The notes under the pieces: model-generated
Databases searched by the model: none
What the model was told of the DNA's origin: nothing
The model's input: only the letters and a program-made list of their open reading frames with translations
NCBI GenBank assembly: GCA_000507305.1
Contig: DF239046.1
Location: forward strand, 248,001-312,000
Direction: 5' to 3'
Origin: Breviolum minutum Mf 1.05b.01
Taxonomy: Eukaryota; Sar; Dinophyceae; Suessiales; Symbiodiniaceae
Length of the DNA: 64,000 nt
In this document: piece by piece, positions 10,812-23,200 of the stretch
Numbering within the stretch: the stretch's first letter is position 1
Layout of the letters: the number at the start of each line of letters is the position of its first letter
Position numbers and translations under genes: made by a program

Positions 10812-11254
10812 GCCATAAAACCAGGGTAGCGTGGCATATGTTGAGCATGATAAATTGTACCAGGAAACTAGCCTTTGGTCAGGGAAGATAGCTGGCTCAA
10901 GAATCCCGGGAACTATTCCATCCTCTCTAAGACAAAATGGAAAGATATGTTAGTCCCTGGAGTGTATCCGGATCGGGAAGAAGGATAGTGTTTTGTTGGC
11001 ATGCTGGTTTATGAAAAAAAAATCCTTTTCCTTGGTGGGACATCTTCAGGTTTTATGTTTGGAGTGTGGTGTTGGTCAAGGTGTTTGGTTGTGTTGGGGA
11101 AGGTATCTTCAAAGTCAGCCAGGAAGGGATGGAGAAGTAGTGGCCATTTTCTGTGAGGTGTATAGGAACCGTGTAGGATTCCAAGCGCCAGCTTCCCCAA
11201 ACATACTCTGACAATCTCTGGCAAATTGGACCCCTGGCTTGCGATGGCAGAATC

Positions 11255-11384
11255 ATGTCTCAGGTATCCATGTTGATGCTAAGATGGTCCAACATGTCGA
11301 CTGTAGATTCAGATTCTACTGCACAGAATGAGACGATGAATTTGCAAGAACTTACATTGAATTCGCAAAAACTTATGCTAGGTA
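11255..11384 (+). CDS. coding-like island, unassigned
   Basis: An ATG-led frame gives STVDSDSTAQNETMNLQ and runs into a good donor (GTAAGA at 11382). A second frame (HVDAKMVQHVDCRFRFYC) is also open over part of it. No family recognised. Confidence 0.3.
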
Positions 11385-11512
11385 AGATGAGATCACATCT
11401 CATCCAACGATGCCATCATTTGACCAAACCTATAAGTCTACAACTGAGAAACATGAAAATCTATGTAGTCAAGATGCCTCACCAAAAGCTTGTAAAACCC
11501 CGTGTTTTCGTC

Positions 11513-11620
11513 CTACTGTTGATGGAACAAATCCTGCACCAGTTGAGGTTGGTAGTTTATCCCATTATTTACAAGGTTTTAAACATCCCAGGTGGTGCAG
11601 GATTTCTTCCATCAACAGTA
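11513..11620. mobile_element. foldback element, family C (reference copy)
   Basis: CTGTTGATGGAACAAATCCT faces AGGATTTCTTCCATCAACAG; GCACCAGTTGA and AGGTGGTGC extend the stem. Confidence 0.9.
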
Positions 11621-11764
11621 TGTAGCTTTTACTTATAGGGGATTTGGTTCCTATCCACCGTCCAAAACACCCGATCCTCTCAGGGCCATGCTGAAGCAGA
11701 ATGAGTTGTACATCTTTCGTATCGGGTTGGGTCATCTTAGTGGTGGGTTGGAACATGTGCAGAT

Positions 11765-11932
11765 AAGGTGGACACCTACGAATTAGTTTTAAATGGAGTT
11801 ATTGGGCCCCCTAGAAATGGTCGAAAATAAATGGGTTTTCCTGGGGTAATGTCACCCTAGTTATAAGGGTTATAAGTTATAAGTTATATCTTGTAAAACT
11901 TTATTTATATAAAGCTATTAGGGGCCCACCTT
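11765..11932. mobile_element. foldback element, family L
   Basis: GTGGACACCTACGAATTAG on the left and GCTATTAGGGGCCCACC on the right, with repeated TTATAAGTTATAA blocks inside. Typical of the family: the arms read TATAAATGGAGTTATAACCC. Confidence 0.55.
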
Positions 11933-12005
11933 ACAGGAGCATTTGGAAAATCCGAATTGCAGCCCAAAGGCATGTGTTTCGTTTTTAGGTGATCAGTGAT
12001 TGTTA

Positions 12006-12091
12006 TGGTGGTTTCGATCTGTTTTTTCTTTTTACCCATACTTGGAGGTACTACTAATTCTTCAAGTGAGTTGAAACTACCACCTAGTTGT
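12006..12091. mobile_element. degenerate element, family K
   Basis: ATGGTGGTTTCGATCTG on the left and GTTGAAACTACCACCTAG on the right. Confidence 0.45.
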
Positions 12092-12311
12092 GATAAAACA
12101 AGTAGTACTCTAATTAGGAATCCTTCCTCACTTTTTACCCACATTTCAGGTTTTCAGAATCGGCGGATGAACTGAACACATGCTATTTTGGGATATCAAC
12201 AACAATGAATTTGATCAATGTTGAAAACATAGATGACTCCACATAGATTCTATTCAAAACACATGTCTGTCCTTTGAAGGCCTTTGTTTCTATTATTAAA
12301 GGTTCCCACAA

Positions 12312-12447
12312 CTGGATGTCCCGTCGGAAGTTAGGATCAAAGGTCAGATCAATTGTTTTTTTTCACCCCAAGGAATACCACATTTATAAGTAGGTGAACC
12401 AACCAATTTACTAAACAATTACCAACTTCCCAAGAGGACATCCAAGC
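12312..12447. mobile_element. foldback element, family I
   Basis: TGGATGTCCCGTCGGAAGTT on the left faces AACTTCCCAAGAGGACATCC. A fuller copy lies at 58738-58876. Confidence 0.65.
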
Positions 12448-13515
12448 AGTTAATCTCTGGCTCCAGTTTCTAGCCTTTTGAAGTAACATGGAACCTGAAA
12501 GAACCATTTACAAATGGTTGTTTCAACTGGATTATTCCAAATCTTTACATGGGGAAATGGTCAAACCTTCTATCAAAAAAAACAGGTTGTTTGGAGTTCC
12601 AGGTATATGTTGCGGGTAAACATCTCCAAAGGAGAGAATTTGATCATCCCTGATTCCCTTGGATTGGGATCCCATGGGATTCACCACCAGTAAACCACCA
12701 TTTGGCATCCGCATCATGGAGAACCGTCGCAAATCCTTGGGCCCAACTTCCTGAAATCGGGGATGATTTCATAAACCATGAAATAAGGATCCTTATATCC
12801 CTTCATTAAACAACCAGGATTCAACCCCAAGAATCCAGAACTATCCTGAGATATCCTGAGGATGGGACAACCGACCCTAAAAACAAAACACTCTAGGAAA
12901 GGGTTTTGGATTCTCAGGGTATAAGGATCCCTTCATTAAGCAACCAGGATTCAGATGGAAAGTATCTGGCCGTTTTTTTTGTTGGCTCATTTAATTTCCT
13001 TTGGATTTTATTATTTTCATCCAACTTCCTCGGTACGTTGGTTCGTTTCCAGCGCCCAGGATCAAATCAAATCCCTTGGTAACGCCGATCTTCAACCGTT
13101 CTGCTGGCTCGTTTAGTTGGTGACACCTGAGGTTGTTTCAACGAAACGGTAGCAAACGGCACCCGTGGGAACGGTTGATTTGCGGGTCATTTTTTGGGGC
13201 ATATTGTAAAGGGTGATTGATTTTACCGATACACCGTAGTGAAAGTAGATGGCTATAGCCACTCCCAAGTTCGGTGGCGAATAGTAAGGAGCCATGATAA
13301 ACCAAGACTAATGGGAGTTGCGCCATCTACTTTCCAGGTGGTATATATATATATATATTTACGCTTACAATCCTATACTTGTTTTTATGGCAGGTGATTG
13401 AAGGTTCTTTTTACGGGAGGCTTGTTCGTTGTTTGGGTTATACAGTTGTACGAGTCGTGTTTAGGGTTGATAGGTTTAGCTACCGCTTCAGGCTTTGATG
13501 GCAGGGTTTTTGTTT
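12448..13515. other. repeat-rich stretch without a gene
   Basis: Contains three copies of AAGGATCC(N)CTTCATTAA(A/G)CAACC (near 12786, 12921 and, outside, 8333), a CCAAGAATCCAG ... TTTTGGATTCTCAGGG inverted pair at 12831-12919, and a TATATATATATATAT tract at 13342. No exon recognised. Confidence 0.4.
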
Positions 13516-13637
13516 CACTTACCTAAAATGGAGGATTTCCTGAACCTTATAAGGCTGTTGTGGGGGGGGGGGTTCCCTTACATAAGCCATATCCATACAG
13601 CTTGTATAGGTGAGGAATCCTCCATTTTAGGCACCTG
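13516..13637. mobile_element. foldback element, family S (single copy)
   Basis: CCTAAAATGGAGGATTCC-like left end (ACCTAAAATGGAGGATTTCC) faces GGAATCCTCCATTTTAGG. A run of ten Gs interrupts the loop. Confidence 0.75.
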
Positions 13638-13813
13638 AAACGGTTGGTGACTATAGGTCTTGGGGTCAGAACCTCTCATTGGCCATTCTGTGGTATAGAG
13701 AATGGTCATACAATCCCAATGGTAAGGGGTTTGTAAAAACCGAATCTGCCAGCGGACTGTTAGTTTACCAGAGGGTATTACATGTACAACCCCATATTTC
13801 TATAGGGATTCAA

Positions 13814-13906
13814 CCCTATGGATCCAAGGATTCGCTGCTAGGAATGCACGGAAAGGGTACAATTTGGGGGGTAAAGTATCTTCTTAGGAGGTACTTGGAT
13901 CCATAG
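13814..13906. mobile_element. foldback element, single copy
   Basis: CCTATGGATCCAAG on the left faces CTTGGATCCATAG on the right; loop about 65 bases. Confidence 0.6.
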
Positions 13907-13987
13907 TGCCATAGGGCAAATGATAAAAACCTTCATTTTTCCATGGGATTTGTGGATCCACGGGGACTCCCCCAGGGTGGATTGTGC

Positions 13988-14058
13988 AGCTGGCGGGTGA
14001 AGCATCTGAGCCCATTGAGGGCATGACGTTGGGGACCCAGGAAACAACTGACGTAACG
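13988..14058 (+). CDS. unassigned short exon
   Basis: After GTGCAG, the + frame reads LAGEASEPIEGMTLGTQE and continues TTDVTQQ. Codon use looks coding; no family recognised. Confidence 0.3.
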
Positions 14059-14181
14059 CAACAAGTTGGGGGGGTGGGGGAAGAAAAAGAGACGTTTTTG
14101 TTGGGCGGGGTGTCAAAATGTTGGATTTTTTTTTGAGGAAAAAATGCTCCTTTTTGATGGTTTCATCCCTTATATCCCTGC

Positions 14182-14307
14182 TATATATAGATACCTAGAA
14201 CCCAACTGACCCATTTTTTGTTTTTTTTGGAGGGGTTGACCTTCATCACCGGTTTATGGGATCGAATCTTCCAAAATATGGGGCCCCATTTGGGTTCTAG
14301 GTAAATA
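14182..14307. mobile_element. foldback element, family R
   Basis: ATACCTAGAACCCAACTGAC faces CATTTGGGTTCTAGGTA. A second copy is at 63131-63234. Confidence 0.8.
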
Positions 14308-14401
14308 TGATATTTAATATTTGTAGCATGCACATGTTTTTTTGCGAAGTTCATGAAAACATCACACCAGCTTTTTCTTCAAAAAATTGGTTTAGAATTA
14401 C

Positions 14402-14511
14402 TACCCTGTCTGAAACTAACAGTTCGCACCTGAAAATGGATAGAATACTTTCTCGTTTCCTTTTGAGATGGCTTATTTTCAGGGGCGAACTGTTAGTTTC
14501 AGGGAGGGTAC
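14402..14511. mobile_element. foldback element, family B
   Basis: TGAAACTAACAGTTCGCACC faces GGGGCGAACTGTTAGTTTC. Confidence 0.85.
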
Positions 14512-14548
14512 GAGTCATGTCAGTTTACCACATGCAATTCAAATGTTT

Positions 14549-14632
14549 GGCAGCCGTGCTGCTGGCTGCGATGTCAGACCTGCGGTGCAAGGTTTTGAGC
14601 CGGTGGAAAAATCATAACGACCAAACCGCACG
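14549..14632 (+). CDS. unassigned short exon
   Basis: From an AG at 14551 the + frame reads AVLLAAMSDLRCKVLSRW then KNHNDQT. It lies just right of a family B element. No family recognised. Confidence 0.3.
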
Positions 14633-14708
14633 GTTGGGTCACCCCTGATATGGTGGTGATTTGTAAGGGAATCCTTCCAAAATATCCTTAGTTCCGGTTT
14701 AGAAACCA

Positions 14709-14820
14709 TACTAGGGTGTCCATGGAAGTTAACTAGTTAGTAGGCTGGTGTGTAACCTTAGGGGACTCACAACCACGGGTTATAATCCATTTACTAAATA
14801 GCATGGACATTCCAGTAGTA
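14709..14820. mobile_element. foldback element, family F (uninterrupted)
   Basis: TACTAGGGTGTCCATGGAAG faces CATGGACATTCCAGTAGTA. Confidence 0.75.
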
Positions 14821-15148
14821 AATTGCCCAGATATATTTTGTTTGGCATCATTTTACGCAAAAACAACAGGGGAAGATTGGATCGTCATGATGAACCATTA
14901 TAGATGCTTGGAATCTGGCTGGCCAGTTGATGTTCCATGAGTTTTTGTTGATTATATAATTATTCTTTCATTTCCTCATGATTTCCTATGACTTTCTATA
15001 GATTTGTTGTTCTGGTTGGAACCAACCCCCTCCCATTAAACGTGTAAAGTGAAGGTTTATTTCGGAATCTTCGAGCCTAAAACGTGTAATGATCTCTTGC
15101 TGCTGTTTGTTACTGTTTGCGGAGCGGATCGAAGTTGTTATGATCTGC

Positions 15149-15295
15149 CTACAAGGTGGGCACCCTACTATATAGTTATAAATGGAACATATATATCACA
15201 TGTATACTCGGTATAACCCCCTATAAGTATGGTGAAATTAAATTACCCCCCAGTTACTAACCTATGGAATTCTCGGCCATTTATAGGGGCCCTAT
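15149..15295. mobile_element. foldback element, family L
   Basis: CTACAAGGTGGGCACCCTAC and AGTTATAAATGG on the left; GGCCATTTATAGGGGCCC on the right. Confidence 0.55.
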
Positions 15296-15425
15296 ATGTC
15301 CATTGGCCCATCCCAGGCTATGGGCCTTCACACAAACAAGTCCGGGGGCCCCGACTGAAGAGAGACACACAGGGGGAGAGTTTGGGGGCGGGAAGGCAGG
15401 AAATAGCAAGAAGGTGCTGTGATTG

Positions 15426-15659
15426 TTGTTTGTTTAAGTTTTGTTTCTTTGTTTGGTTGGTTGGTTGGTTGTTTGTTTGTTTGGTTGTTTTGGTTGTTTG
15501 GTTGGTTGGTTGTTTGGTTAATGGTTGTTTGTTTCGTTGGTTGGTTTGTTTGTTTCTTTGTTTGTTTGGTTGGTTGGTTGGTTGGTTGTTTGCTTGTTTG
15601 TTTGTTTGGATCTTTGCGTGTTTGATTGGTTGGTTGGTTTGTTGGTTTGTTTGTTGTCG
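15426..15659 (+). repeat. GGTT/GTTT tetranucleotide array
   Basis: About 230 bases of TTGG, TTTG and TTGT units. All frames can stay open across it; the translations are low complexity (W/L/F/V or, on the other strand, N/Q/T/K). Confidence 0.9.
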
Positions 15660-16337
15660 TTGCTATGCATTAAAACACCATCGGTTATATTTCTAACGAA
15701 GGTGTCCACACAATGGCAAATCTGAAATCGGAGCAAAAAACATCCATCAAATGGTGATTCTTGTGGGGATTTGTCGGCATTTTTCCCTTCCAATGATGCC
15801 AGTTTATCACCACCAGGATGACATGACACATTTTGTTTAAAAGGAGGCAGGGATCCCGAAGTTGGATTTTCTCCAACGAGGAGAGTTGTTGAGCATCTCA
15901 AGTTCTATGACGTCGTGAAGTTTTGGAGGAGTAAATCCCAAAGTAACTCCCCCAAAGAGCTTCATCAAAATTGACCTTTTGATACTCGCCCTCGACATCC
16001 AAATAGCTCCTGAGGTTCGGTGTTTTAGGACATTTTTCGGTATTTCTTGGGTCCAAATACCTACTTTTTAATCTCCGAAAAGAAGTCAGAAAATTGCACG
16101 ACCTAAAGAACTGAGAAATGAAAACTGCAACGGCTTTCTGTGGAAATCAAATGTCAGCCAGTAAGGAAATCAATGTTCAAGTTCCAAACTACCGAATTAA
16201 ACTTGAACGACTCTATTCTTACTAAGAAACAAGTCCCCCCCAAAAAAGGTTGGCGATAAGTTTTTCTAAAACTTAAAACTTTAACATTCCTTTTTCTTAG
16301 GCATTTTAATCACACGACATTTTTTCGGATGCTAAGT

Positions 16338-16446
16338 ATACACTCCTGGAGTTTAGCTGTTCGCCCCTGAAAATTTCGCGAAACCCAAAAAGGAAAGTAG
16401 TTTTCCAGCCATTTTTCAGGGGCCATGTTCAACTTCGGGAGAGTAT
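16338..16446. mobile_element. foldback element, family B
   Basis: TACACTCCTGGAGTTTAGC and CGCCCCTGAAAAT on the left; ATTTTTCAGGGGCCATG and GGGAGAGTA on the right. Confidence 0.65.
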
Positions 16447-16646
16447 CATTTTTGTGTCTGGACCCCATCTACCACTCTCATGTCTCGCGAAAATTTACCG
16501 AGGTGTTGAACCCATCACCACAGCCAGAGATCGAACGTCCGGGATCGGTCAAGAGGGAGATTGGGATTATTTTCTAAAAGATTGGCTTGGATTTGTTGGA
16601 CTTCGGGGATTTGTTTACTTATATTGTACCATGGGAATTCATCACC

Positions 16647-16763
16647 ATCCCTAGACATCCAAACACGTCCTGAGAAGGTATACTGTATATTTGGACCCCA
16701 AAAACATACAAACAAAAAACATCCTAAAACACCACCGAACCTCAGGAGCTATAACAGGATGTC
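16647..16763. mobile_element. foldback element, family A-like
   Basis: CCTAGACATCCAAACACGTC left, then inverted arms near CCTCAGGAGCTAT. A fuller relative is at 54317-54424. Confidence 0.5.
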
Positions 16764-17288
16764 ATCCGAACATATTTCCATTATCATTTGGGAAAATTTC
16801 CTTTTGGCATCACTTTTTTGCAAATCGTTGCGTGAAATACCAAGTTGAGGTCTGTTTGTAGATTTTGGAGTCTCCCCATTGAGGCAATCTTCCTATGTTC
16901 TTTACCTCGAGGTCTACAGTAACTCTTTTTCGGTGTTTTTTGGGGTATGAATTTCTGGGTCGAATTTCTGGGTTAGAATATGTTAGAATGAGGGTTATGT
17001 TATGCAAAACTGTGAAACTTGACTTTGAACATGGGTGCTCAAATATGTTGGTTGTATTATCTCAGAAAGTCATAGCTTTGGTTTGATTCATGAACTACAG
17101 TTGATATTTTTTTTGGAGGAAAATTGACATTGAAGACCAGGTTGTTTGCTTTCAGGCTTACATTGTTTCTTTGTTTGTTGGGTGTGGCTCCAAGGCGGTG
17201 ATTTTGCTGTATTTTTGTGGGTGCCTTGACCCCATGATATGATTCCCAAGAAAGAACAAGAATTCAACCCTTGACTTCTTTCAACAAA

Positions 17289-17392
17289 CCCTAGGGATCC
17301 AGTCACCTTCTGAGAATGGTAATGGAACCTAAATACTATGCTGATAAGGTGATTGGACACCCCTTGCTCATCAGCTGAGAATATGACCGTTG
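17289..17392. mobile_element. element, family N
   Basis: CCTAGGGATCCAGTCACC and TGAGAATGGTAATGGAACCT, as in 3047-3154. Confidence 0.45.
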
Positions 17393-17484
17393 ATGCCCAG
17401 GGAAATCTACATAAAGCATCAATTATGACCCCGAAGTATATCACACTCCATGTGACTGGCCACACCCGATGGTTTCTGCAGCAT

Positions 17485-17552
17485 CCAGCGTCTTAGGTTG
17501 GCTGGAGAAGTGCGCACGCAGAATCCGCTGAAGTTCCGTTTGGGTGCCTCAG
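17485..17552 (+). CDS. unassigned short exon
   Basis: The + frame after a CAG reads RLRLAGEVRTQNPLKFRL with higher G+C than its surroundings. No family recognised. Confidence 0.3.
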
Positions 17553-17784
17553 GTGTTGTGTTTGAACTTTCTTCCACAGTGAGTTCTAAGAGAAAGGTTC
17601 GAACTGAAGGTCCTAAAGGTAAACGTGGGCAATCAATCCTATAGTTCGAGAAGTGCTTGTAACCTTGGATTAGTTTTTTAGGTGCCTCTTGTACTTTCTA
17701 CCATGGTAAATCACCATTAAACCACCATTTGGGATGATATTTTGCATTTTTTCAACCATCTTAAGATCAAAGTAATGAAATGCT

Positions 17785-17882
17785 GGATGGTGGTTTCAAA
17801 TATGTTTTATTTTCATCCCAATTTGGGGAAGATTTCCAATTTGACTCATATTTTTCAGATGGGTTGAAGCCACCAACCAGAA
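17785..17882. mobile_element. element, family K
   Basis: GGATGGTGGTTTCAAATATG left, GGGTTGAAGCCACCAACC right, with the family core CTTCCCCAAA-type arms. Confidence 0.75.
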
Positions 17883-18028
17883 ATGAAATGAAGTGGAATG
17901 AAATGGCAATGCCAATAAACCTTGGGCGTTTTTTTGTGGGACCCGGAGTTGATGGTATGTAGGTTGCGTATACCTGGGCCATGGAAGTCAGAAAACGTCG
18001 GGTTGAAGCTGTGCGATTTTATGTCCCA

Positions 18029-18141
18029 TGACGGATCCATGAGGCTGGTGGTGTATTTACCTACTACTGTAATTTACCATAAATATCAATATCAACCAAA
18101 CGTAGATGAATATATATAATATATACCATTCCCATGGTTCC
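18029..18141. mobile_element. foldback element, family H
   Basis: GACGGATCCATGAGGCTGGT and TTACCTACT on the left; TATACCATTCCCATGGTTCC on the right. It is the last foldback element before the 15 kb block. Confidence 0.65.
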
Positions 18142-18270
18142 AATGGTTGTAGTACTCTAAATGATGAAGAAATTGAGTTAAAGACTCAAGCTAATTATGA
18201 TCGAGTAGCAGGACTTTTTGCTCATCTTTTGCATTAAGATATGATTTAAGTATATTTACCCTGGACTTCC

Positions 18271-18415
18271 AGGACCATATCTGGTATATCCTCGACCATA
18301 CCAGGATCACTCGAACATACCGGGGTTTTACTCGAACATATGGGGACTTTAACTCGAACATACTGGCAACCCTAAGCGACCATACTGGAAGATATTGAAA
18401 GGCTATACTGGGACC
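18271..18415 (+). repeat. left cluster of GACCATACTGG-like repeats
   Basis: Seven direct, spaced variants: GACCATATCTGG, GACCATACCAGG, GAACATACCGGG, GAACATATGGGG, GAACATACTGGC, GACCATACTGGA and GGCTATACTGGG. The spacing is about 16-24 bases. The cluster ends about 200 bases before the proposed start of the methyltransferase-like gene, so it could be a promoter/operator array or a set of transposase-binding sites. Confidence 0.75.
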
Positions 18416-18613
18416 AAATTGAAGCCTTCCCTTCTGCAGCCATTTAAGACCCATCTTTTGCAGCCCCTATGATCATCTACGGAATAAAGGAAGCAATTTG
18501 GAATTAGAAATTGGTTGTTTAGCGCTTGAACCATTCCTATCAAATCAGTGATGTGGGCCAAACCGGCTACAATCATGTACCACTTAGGGAAACTTTCAAA
18601 ATAATTCCATGGT

Positions 18614-20292
18614 ATGAGAGCTGCATTTTTGGATGCCTTTGCTGACGAACTGGAAGTTGGAGAACCTATCAGTGCCAAGCCTCCCAAAGCCCTGCTTTGC
18701 ACTTGTTTTTGTTTGTCTGAGATTAGATCGATCAAAGCAGTGTTGGAATATTTGCATTGCACTGCATGCATCTGCAAATTTTTTGAAATTAGCATTGCTG
18801 CATGTACCCCATGTTATGATATCTAATTTATTCTGGCTCGAAAAGTTTTCCACTCCATACCCGGTGCTGCCAGCACGGCTTTTCTTAGTGATGCCAACGC
18901 GGCTACGGGCGCCAATAGTTGCCAACCTGCAGGACTGGCGCATGGGGTCAGCCCAGCAAGGCCTTCTTTGTTTAAAGTTTTTGGCGGTTAATATGGGAAT
19001 AGCAGGTTTATAGAGTCCCGGTTATAAATGATAATCGTCGTAAGGTAATTAAGTTGAAAGGGCGGGAAAATGGCCAGTGCATATTAAATTTATATACCTG
19101 CTTTCATGCCTAATCTCCATGCATGCAAGTCAGCCCCGAAGGAGTTTTACAAAGAGATGCTGGATGAAAAGGATTTCGTCAGCGAAAGGCGCAGGGAATT
19201 GAAAAAAAAGGCCGGTCTGGCTGTGAAAGATTCCAGGGTCGCTTGGCTCAATCAACCCATCACATGATTCAAATCACGGTTCATATATCGATCAAGTTCA
19301 AACATTGCAAAGATCGATTCAAAATTACTGACTCATTTTTGGCGAATGCCCACTTAAGGTTCCCAAGTTCTCGTTTGTGGACGTCAAGCCACCAAAGGGG
19401 AAGCATTCCCAAATTGGTGAAAAAGATGCAACATGGCCTATTTAAAGCGCCCATCAAAGATCAGATTGAAGTATCAAGTATCTAGGATCTTGGCTTTCGA
19501 AATTGTTGGAAAGGTCGATTCCTATTTTAATTGCTGAGGTGGAAAATGAAAGAAATTATCAGTTTGTGGCTTCTTACCTCGCACAGTTTGCCGCCGACCT
19601 TCCAACCCAAAAAGAGGTGGAGGCCTTCCAGTACGTGACATATGTCATATAATTTTGAAATGCCGGATATTGCAGTAGCATATATCAAACAAAGAAAATT
19701 TATTTCAACCTGCCTCTGTGGAGGCTGTGCTCATCGAAATGTCCAAGGAATATGACCTCAACCCGCACTTTCGGGATGATTGGGAACATCAGGCCTATAA
19801 AAAACATCGATCGAGAATGACATCTTTCATTTCTGAAAATTGGAAATTTAATTTGTGCAGTACTTCCAATTGATATGTCATGCCTGGGCCAGGTTTGGAG
19901 TCGGGTCGAAGGAGGACTACAAAGATCCTTCGCCCAATATTGCATGACGAGGTTCCAACGGAACAATTCTAGCAGGCTTGCCCGGGGTTGTTGGAGATCA
20001 GTCCTCAGTAAACTTGAAAGTCGATCTATCTAGCTCACGTGCACACACAAGCGTTTACGTGTTGTTGACGCAGAAAAAGCCGCGCCAAAAGTGGAGAGAT
20101 CAAGGAGATCATCCGCTCGGTGTTGGAGGCCTACAAAATATGCTGAAATTCAAAGTTTGTCATGATCCTCCAAGGATGATAATTTTTGGTCGGGTTATAC
20201 GTTTTTTTTGTTGGTAGGCAAGTGGCAAGCTCACTGAGAGTGGGAAGAAACTGGCAACAAAAGGCCGACAGTCAAGCTCGAGTCGCCTAAAG
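18614..20292 (+). CDS. N-terminal exon series of the methyltransferase-like gene
   Basis: Exons placed by frame and splice sites: 18614-~18700 (FLDAFADELEVGEPIS), ~18860-18986 (SDANAATGANSCQPAG), ~19129-19237 (KEFYKEMLDEKDFVSE), ~19341-19416 (LKVPKFSFVDVKPPKG), 19539-19634 (exactly 32 codons, NYQFVASYLAQFAADL), ~19710-19792 (EAVLIEMSKEYDLNPHF), 19893-19941 (FGVGSKEDYKDPSP), 20074-~20128 (SGEIKEIIRSVLE) and 20218-20292 (25 codons, Lys/Ser-rich). Introns are 75-250 bases. The charged, helical character suggests a structural or DNA-contacting region; no named domain was recognised. Confidence 0.5.
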
Positions 20293-23200
20293 GTGGGAAA
20301 TAAATATATATAAATGCTCGGGCCCATGTTTAATATTACGCGCGTTGTTTGCATCATGCATGAAAAGTCTAGCACCCCTTCGCCACACACCAGGAGCAGA
20401 GCCCTGAGAGCTCAAACGTGTCAGCCACAGAACTTGAGGTAGAAACGCATGATACTGATAATGATCAAGAAAACGGTCAGGAAGTAGGTGAAGAGGAGGT
20501 TTTAACTGGTGATGAATACGTGGAGGTAGAGGCGCATGTAGAGGAGGAAAGTCCTAGGGAAGTGAAGATGAAAAAGCCGCGAAGTAAAGAAGTGATGACA
20601 GAAGCTGAAGTGAATAGTGGAAAGGCCGAACCGTTAGGTAGCTACATGGACCAAACAGATACATTCCCACATCATGGAAACGAAGCGCTACTTGAAGAAG
20701 CCTTTCAGAGCGATGATGATCAAAAGAAGGGAGCCCACAAGGAAAGGGGAGGGGTTACCTTGAAGTTTATAGTTTGTAAGTTAGTGTTCTAAAACTAGCA
20801 TAGCGCGGATCGATCTTGTTGAAATGTGTCAAGTTCCAAATTTATTTTTGAACGTCAGGATCACAAGCCCTTACTTGCTTTACTTCCCGATCAAGATGCC
20901 CATTTGGAGAAGCGAGTAGCAGAAGCAACAGAACTTCTGCATATGGATGCACACAATGACCACGACCTCTTAAAGGCAGGGCTTATACCGGCCTATACCC
21001 CTGAAAGGTCTAGTACAAGAATATATATTTCCCACTGGTTCCGGGTAATTACATCAACGCCTCTTTGAAATTGCCTGCGTAATTTAAGCTGCATATATTA
21101 GCGCGTAGGCCCAGAAATCTCTTCGGAAAGCTGTTAAGAAAAGTGCTGACGATGAAGAAGACGAGAACGATGATGAGGACCGAGGTTACAAAGATGGTCA
21201 AAGCGAGGAAGACGAGAAAGGAAAGAAAAAAAAAGGGAGAGGTAGGGGACGCGGCAGGGGTAAGGGCCGCGGCAGAGGCGCTGTGAAGCAGACAAAGGCG
21301 AATGAAAAGAAAACCGAGGAAAAAAAGAAGGATGCAGGAAAGGACAGCCGAAAGGAGATGAAACGGCCAAGTGCAAGTGATTCAAGTGTGAGGTCTACTA
21401 AGCGTAGCAAACAGAGTGCGCCTGCGTCGCCGAAAGAAGATCATGAAACGGAACAGGCAGGGTAAGAGACGCGTTCATTACGTACAGAATTCACATTGCA
21501 TGATATTGCATGCATGCTCTCACTTTCACGCCGCCAGGTCTCGGTCATGGAGTCGAATCTTAAGCTTCTGCGTGAGATAGCTTCGCAGGACCCATCTATG
21601 GTTCTCCCATCGGAAGAAGTGCTCAACAGTAAATCGCATCTTTCTCAGACCTTCCCGTTTAAAGTTTGAAAATCGAAAATCTGATATATCAAACACCTAC
21701 TATTGTCCTTGTGTCCTATCTTGATCTTCCTAGAGGTCCTTTACCTTGAAGCCGCCCGAGACTGCATATGAAGTGTCACATAACCCGGGAACAATTGGAG
21801 TGTTGTCAGGGGCTCAATATATGGCGCTTGTAAAATTTAATTAATTAATATATTCGCCTGAATTCCCTGGCTGTGAGGTACAAGAAATCGGGATTCTACG
21901 CAGCCCCTGTCAACAGCACCACGATGAGGTGCATCAATTATGCTCGCAGCTCTTCTTTGCAGGCCAGACTCAGAATATCGAATCGAAGTTGCATAGGAAT
22001 TTGACCTCAGAAGTTCGCACCACATGGTGCAGGTTGACAAAACTCACAAGAAGGGCCTTTCCCTCTACTGGGGTAAGAATCGAGACATCCGTGTGGCGTT
22101 TGGTTCTCAATTTTTGATCCGATCCAACCAATTCAATCATATTGATACTGTACTACTCAGGTGGGACATTGCAAAGGAAGCGGCAGAATGGATAGAAGTG
22201 GAGGGTGGCTATAAAATGAGGATACTGATATCGATAGTCCACAAGACGTTTCGTAGGTCAAAACGCCGTTTGTTTTTTTGGAACGGATGCTGCTGTCAGT
22301 TGATTGGATGTCGATAAATCTTGAAATATTAACTTCAGGATCTGAGTTGTTCTACAAGATTTTTTTTATTTCATTCATATCGAGTTGAATTACATAGCAG
22401 GTTTTTTCTTGCGCCTGCAGCATACCCGTTCCCGTAACGTGCTCTATCAATGCTATGGCCAAAAGGGCACAAATCTTGAGTTTTTACGACCGTTGTCAAA
22501 ATTGAAATTCTGCTCTCAAAAGCTTTCTTGATTGGATATCATGCTAATGCACTTGCTTTTCACTTGGGGGTGACAGGATATGCCTGGTATAACCCGTTTT
22601 GGAATGGATCATGGAATTTGGCCATATCCTACCTTCCCCTGATTGACCTGTGGCTCAAAGTCTTTTTCATTTAAGTGAAGCTTCGAATCGAAGGTTTGGT
22701 TGTGCTTGCAATGCCAGTATCAAACAGCTGGAGGACAAACCCATTAGCACTGACCAGGGCCCAGGCAAATTTGCTGCTCAAACTAGGAGCTCCAATTGTC
22801 CTGCTACTTGTTTTATAAATTCTAGATTTGATTTGAGATGAGACGTATTGAAATTGATTTGTTGTGGCTGAATGTGCTCTAATGTGTTTTTTTTTGCTCC
22901 GATTCGCCTAATATGATCAAACCTCGCTGCGGCCCAGGCTCCACATTTGCGATTTCGTTGCATCTGTGAGCTCTTGCCCTCGGGCGGGGTGCTCAGGGTA
23001 AAAAAAAGCACGTGTGACTAACATGTGCAAACTGCTTATCTTAAGAGATCGCATTTATAACCTATCTTTTCAGCTAACCCAACCCCACTAGGATTTTCAA
23101 GATTTATCATGTACTTTTTTGATCCCACATCTGCTTGGAATGATCTTGGCAAATTTTTCTCATGTCTCAGAACGTCGATGTGGTGGACTTCTTCAGCGGA

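Noticed and set aside
15229..15901. Trp/Leu/Val-rich and Asn/Gln/Thr-rich open frames over the GGTT array
   Set aside because: Low-complexity translation of a tetranucleotide repeat; looks like a membrane protein only by composition.
18596..18943. Antisense open frame of about 115 codons at the start of the 15 kb block
   Set aside because: No motif; the + strand reading agrees with the direction of all following exons.
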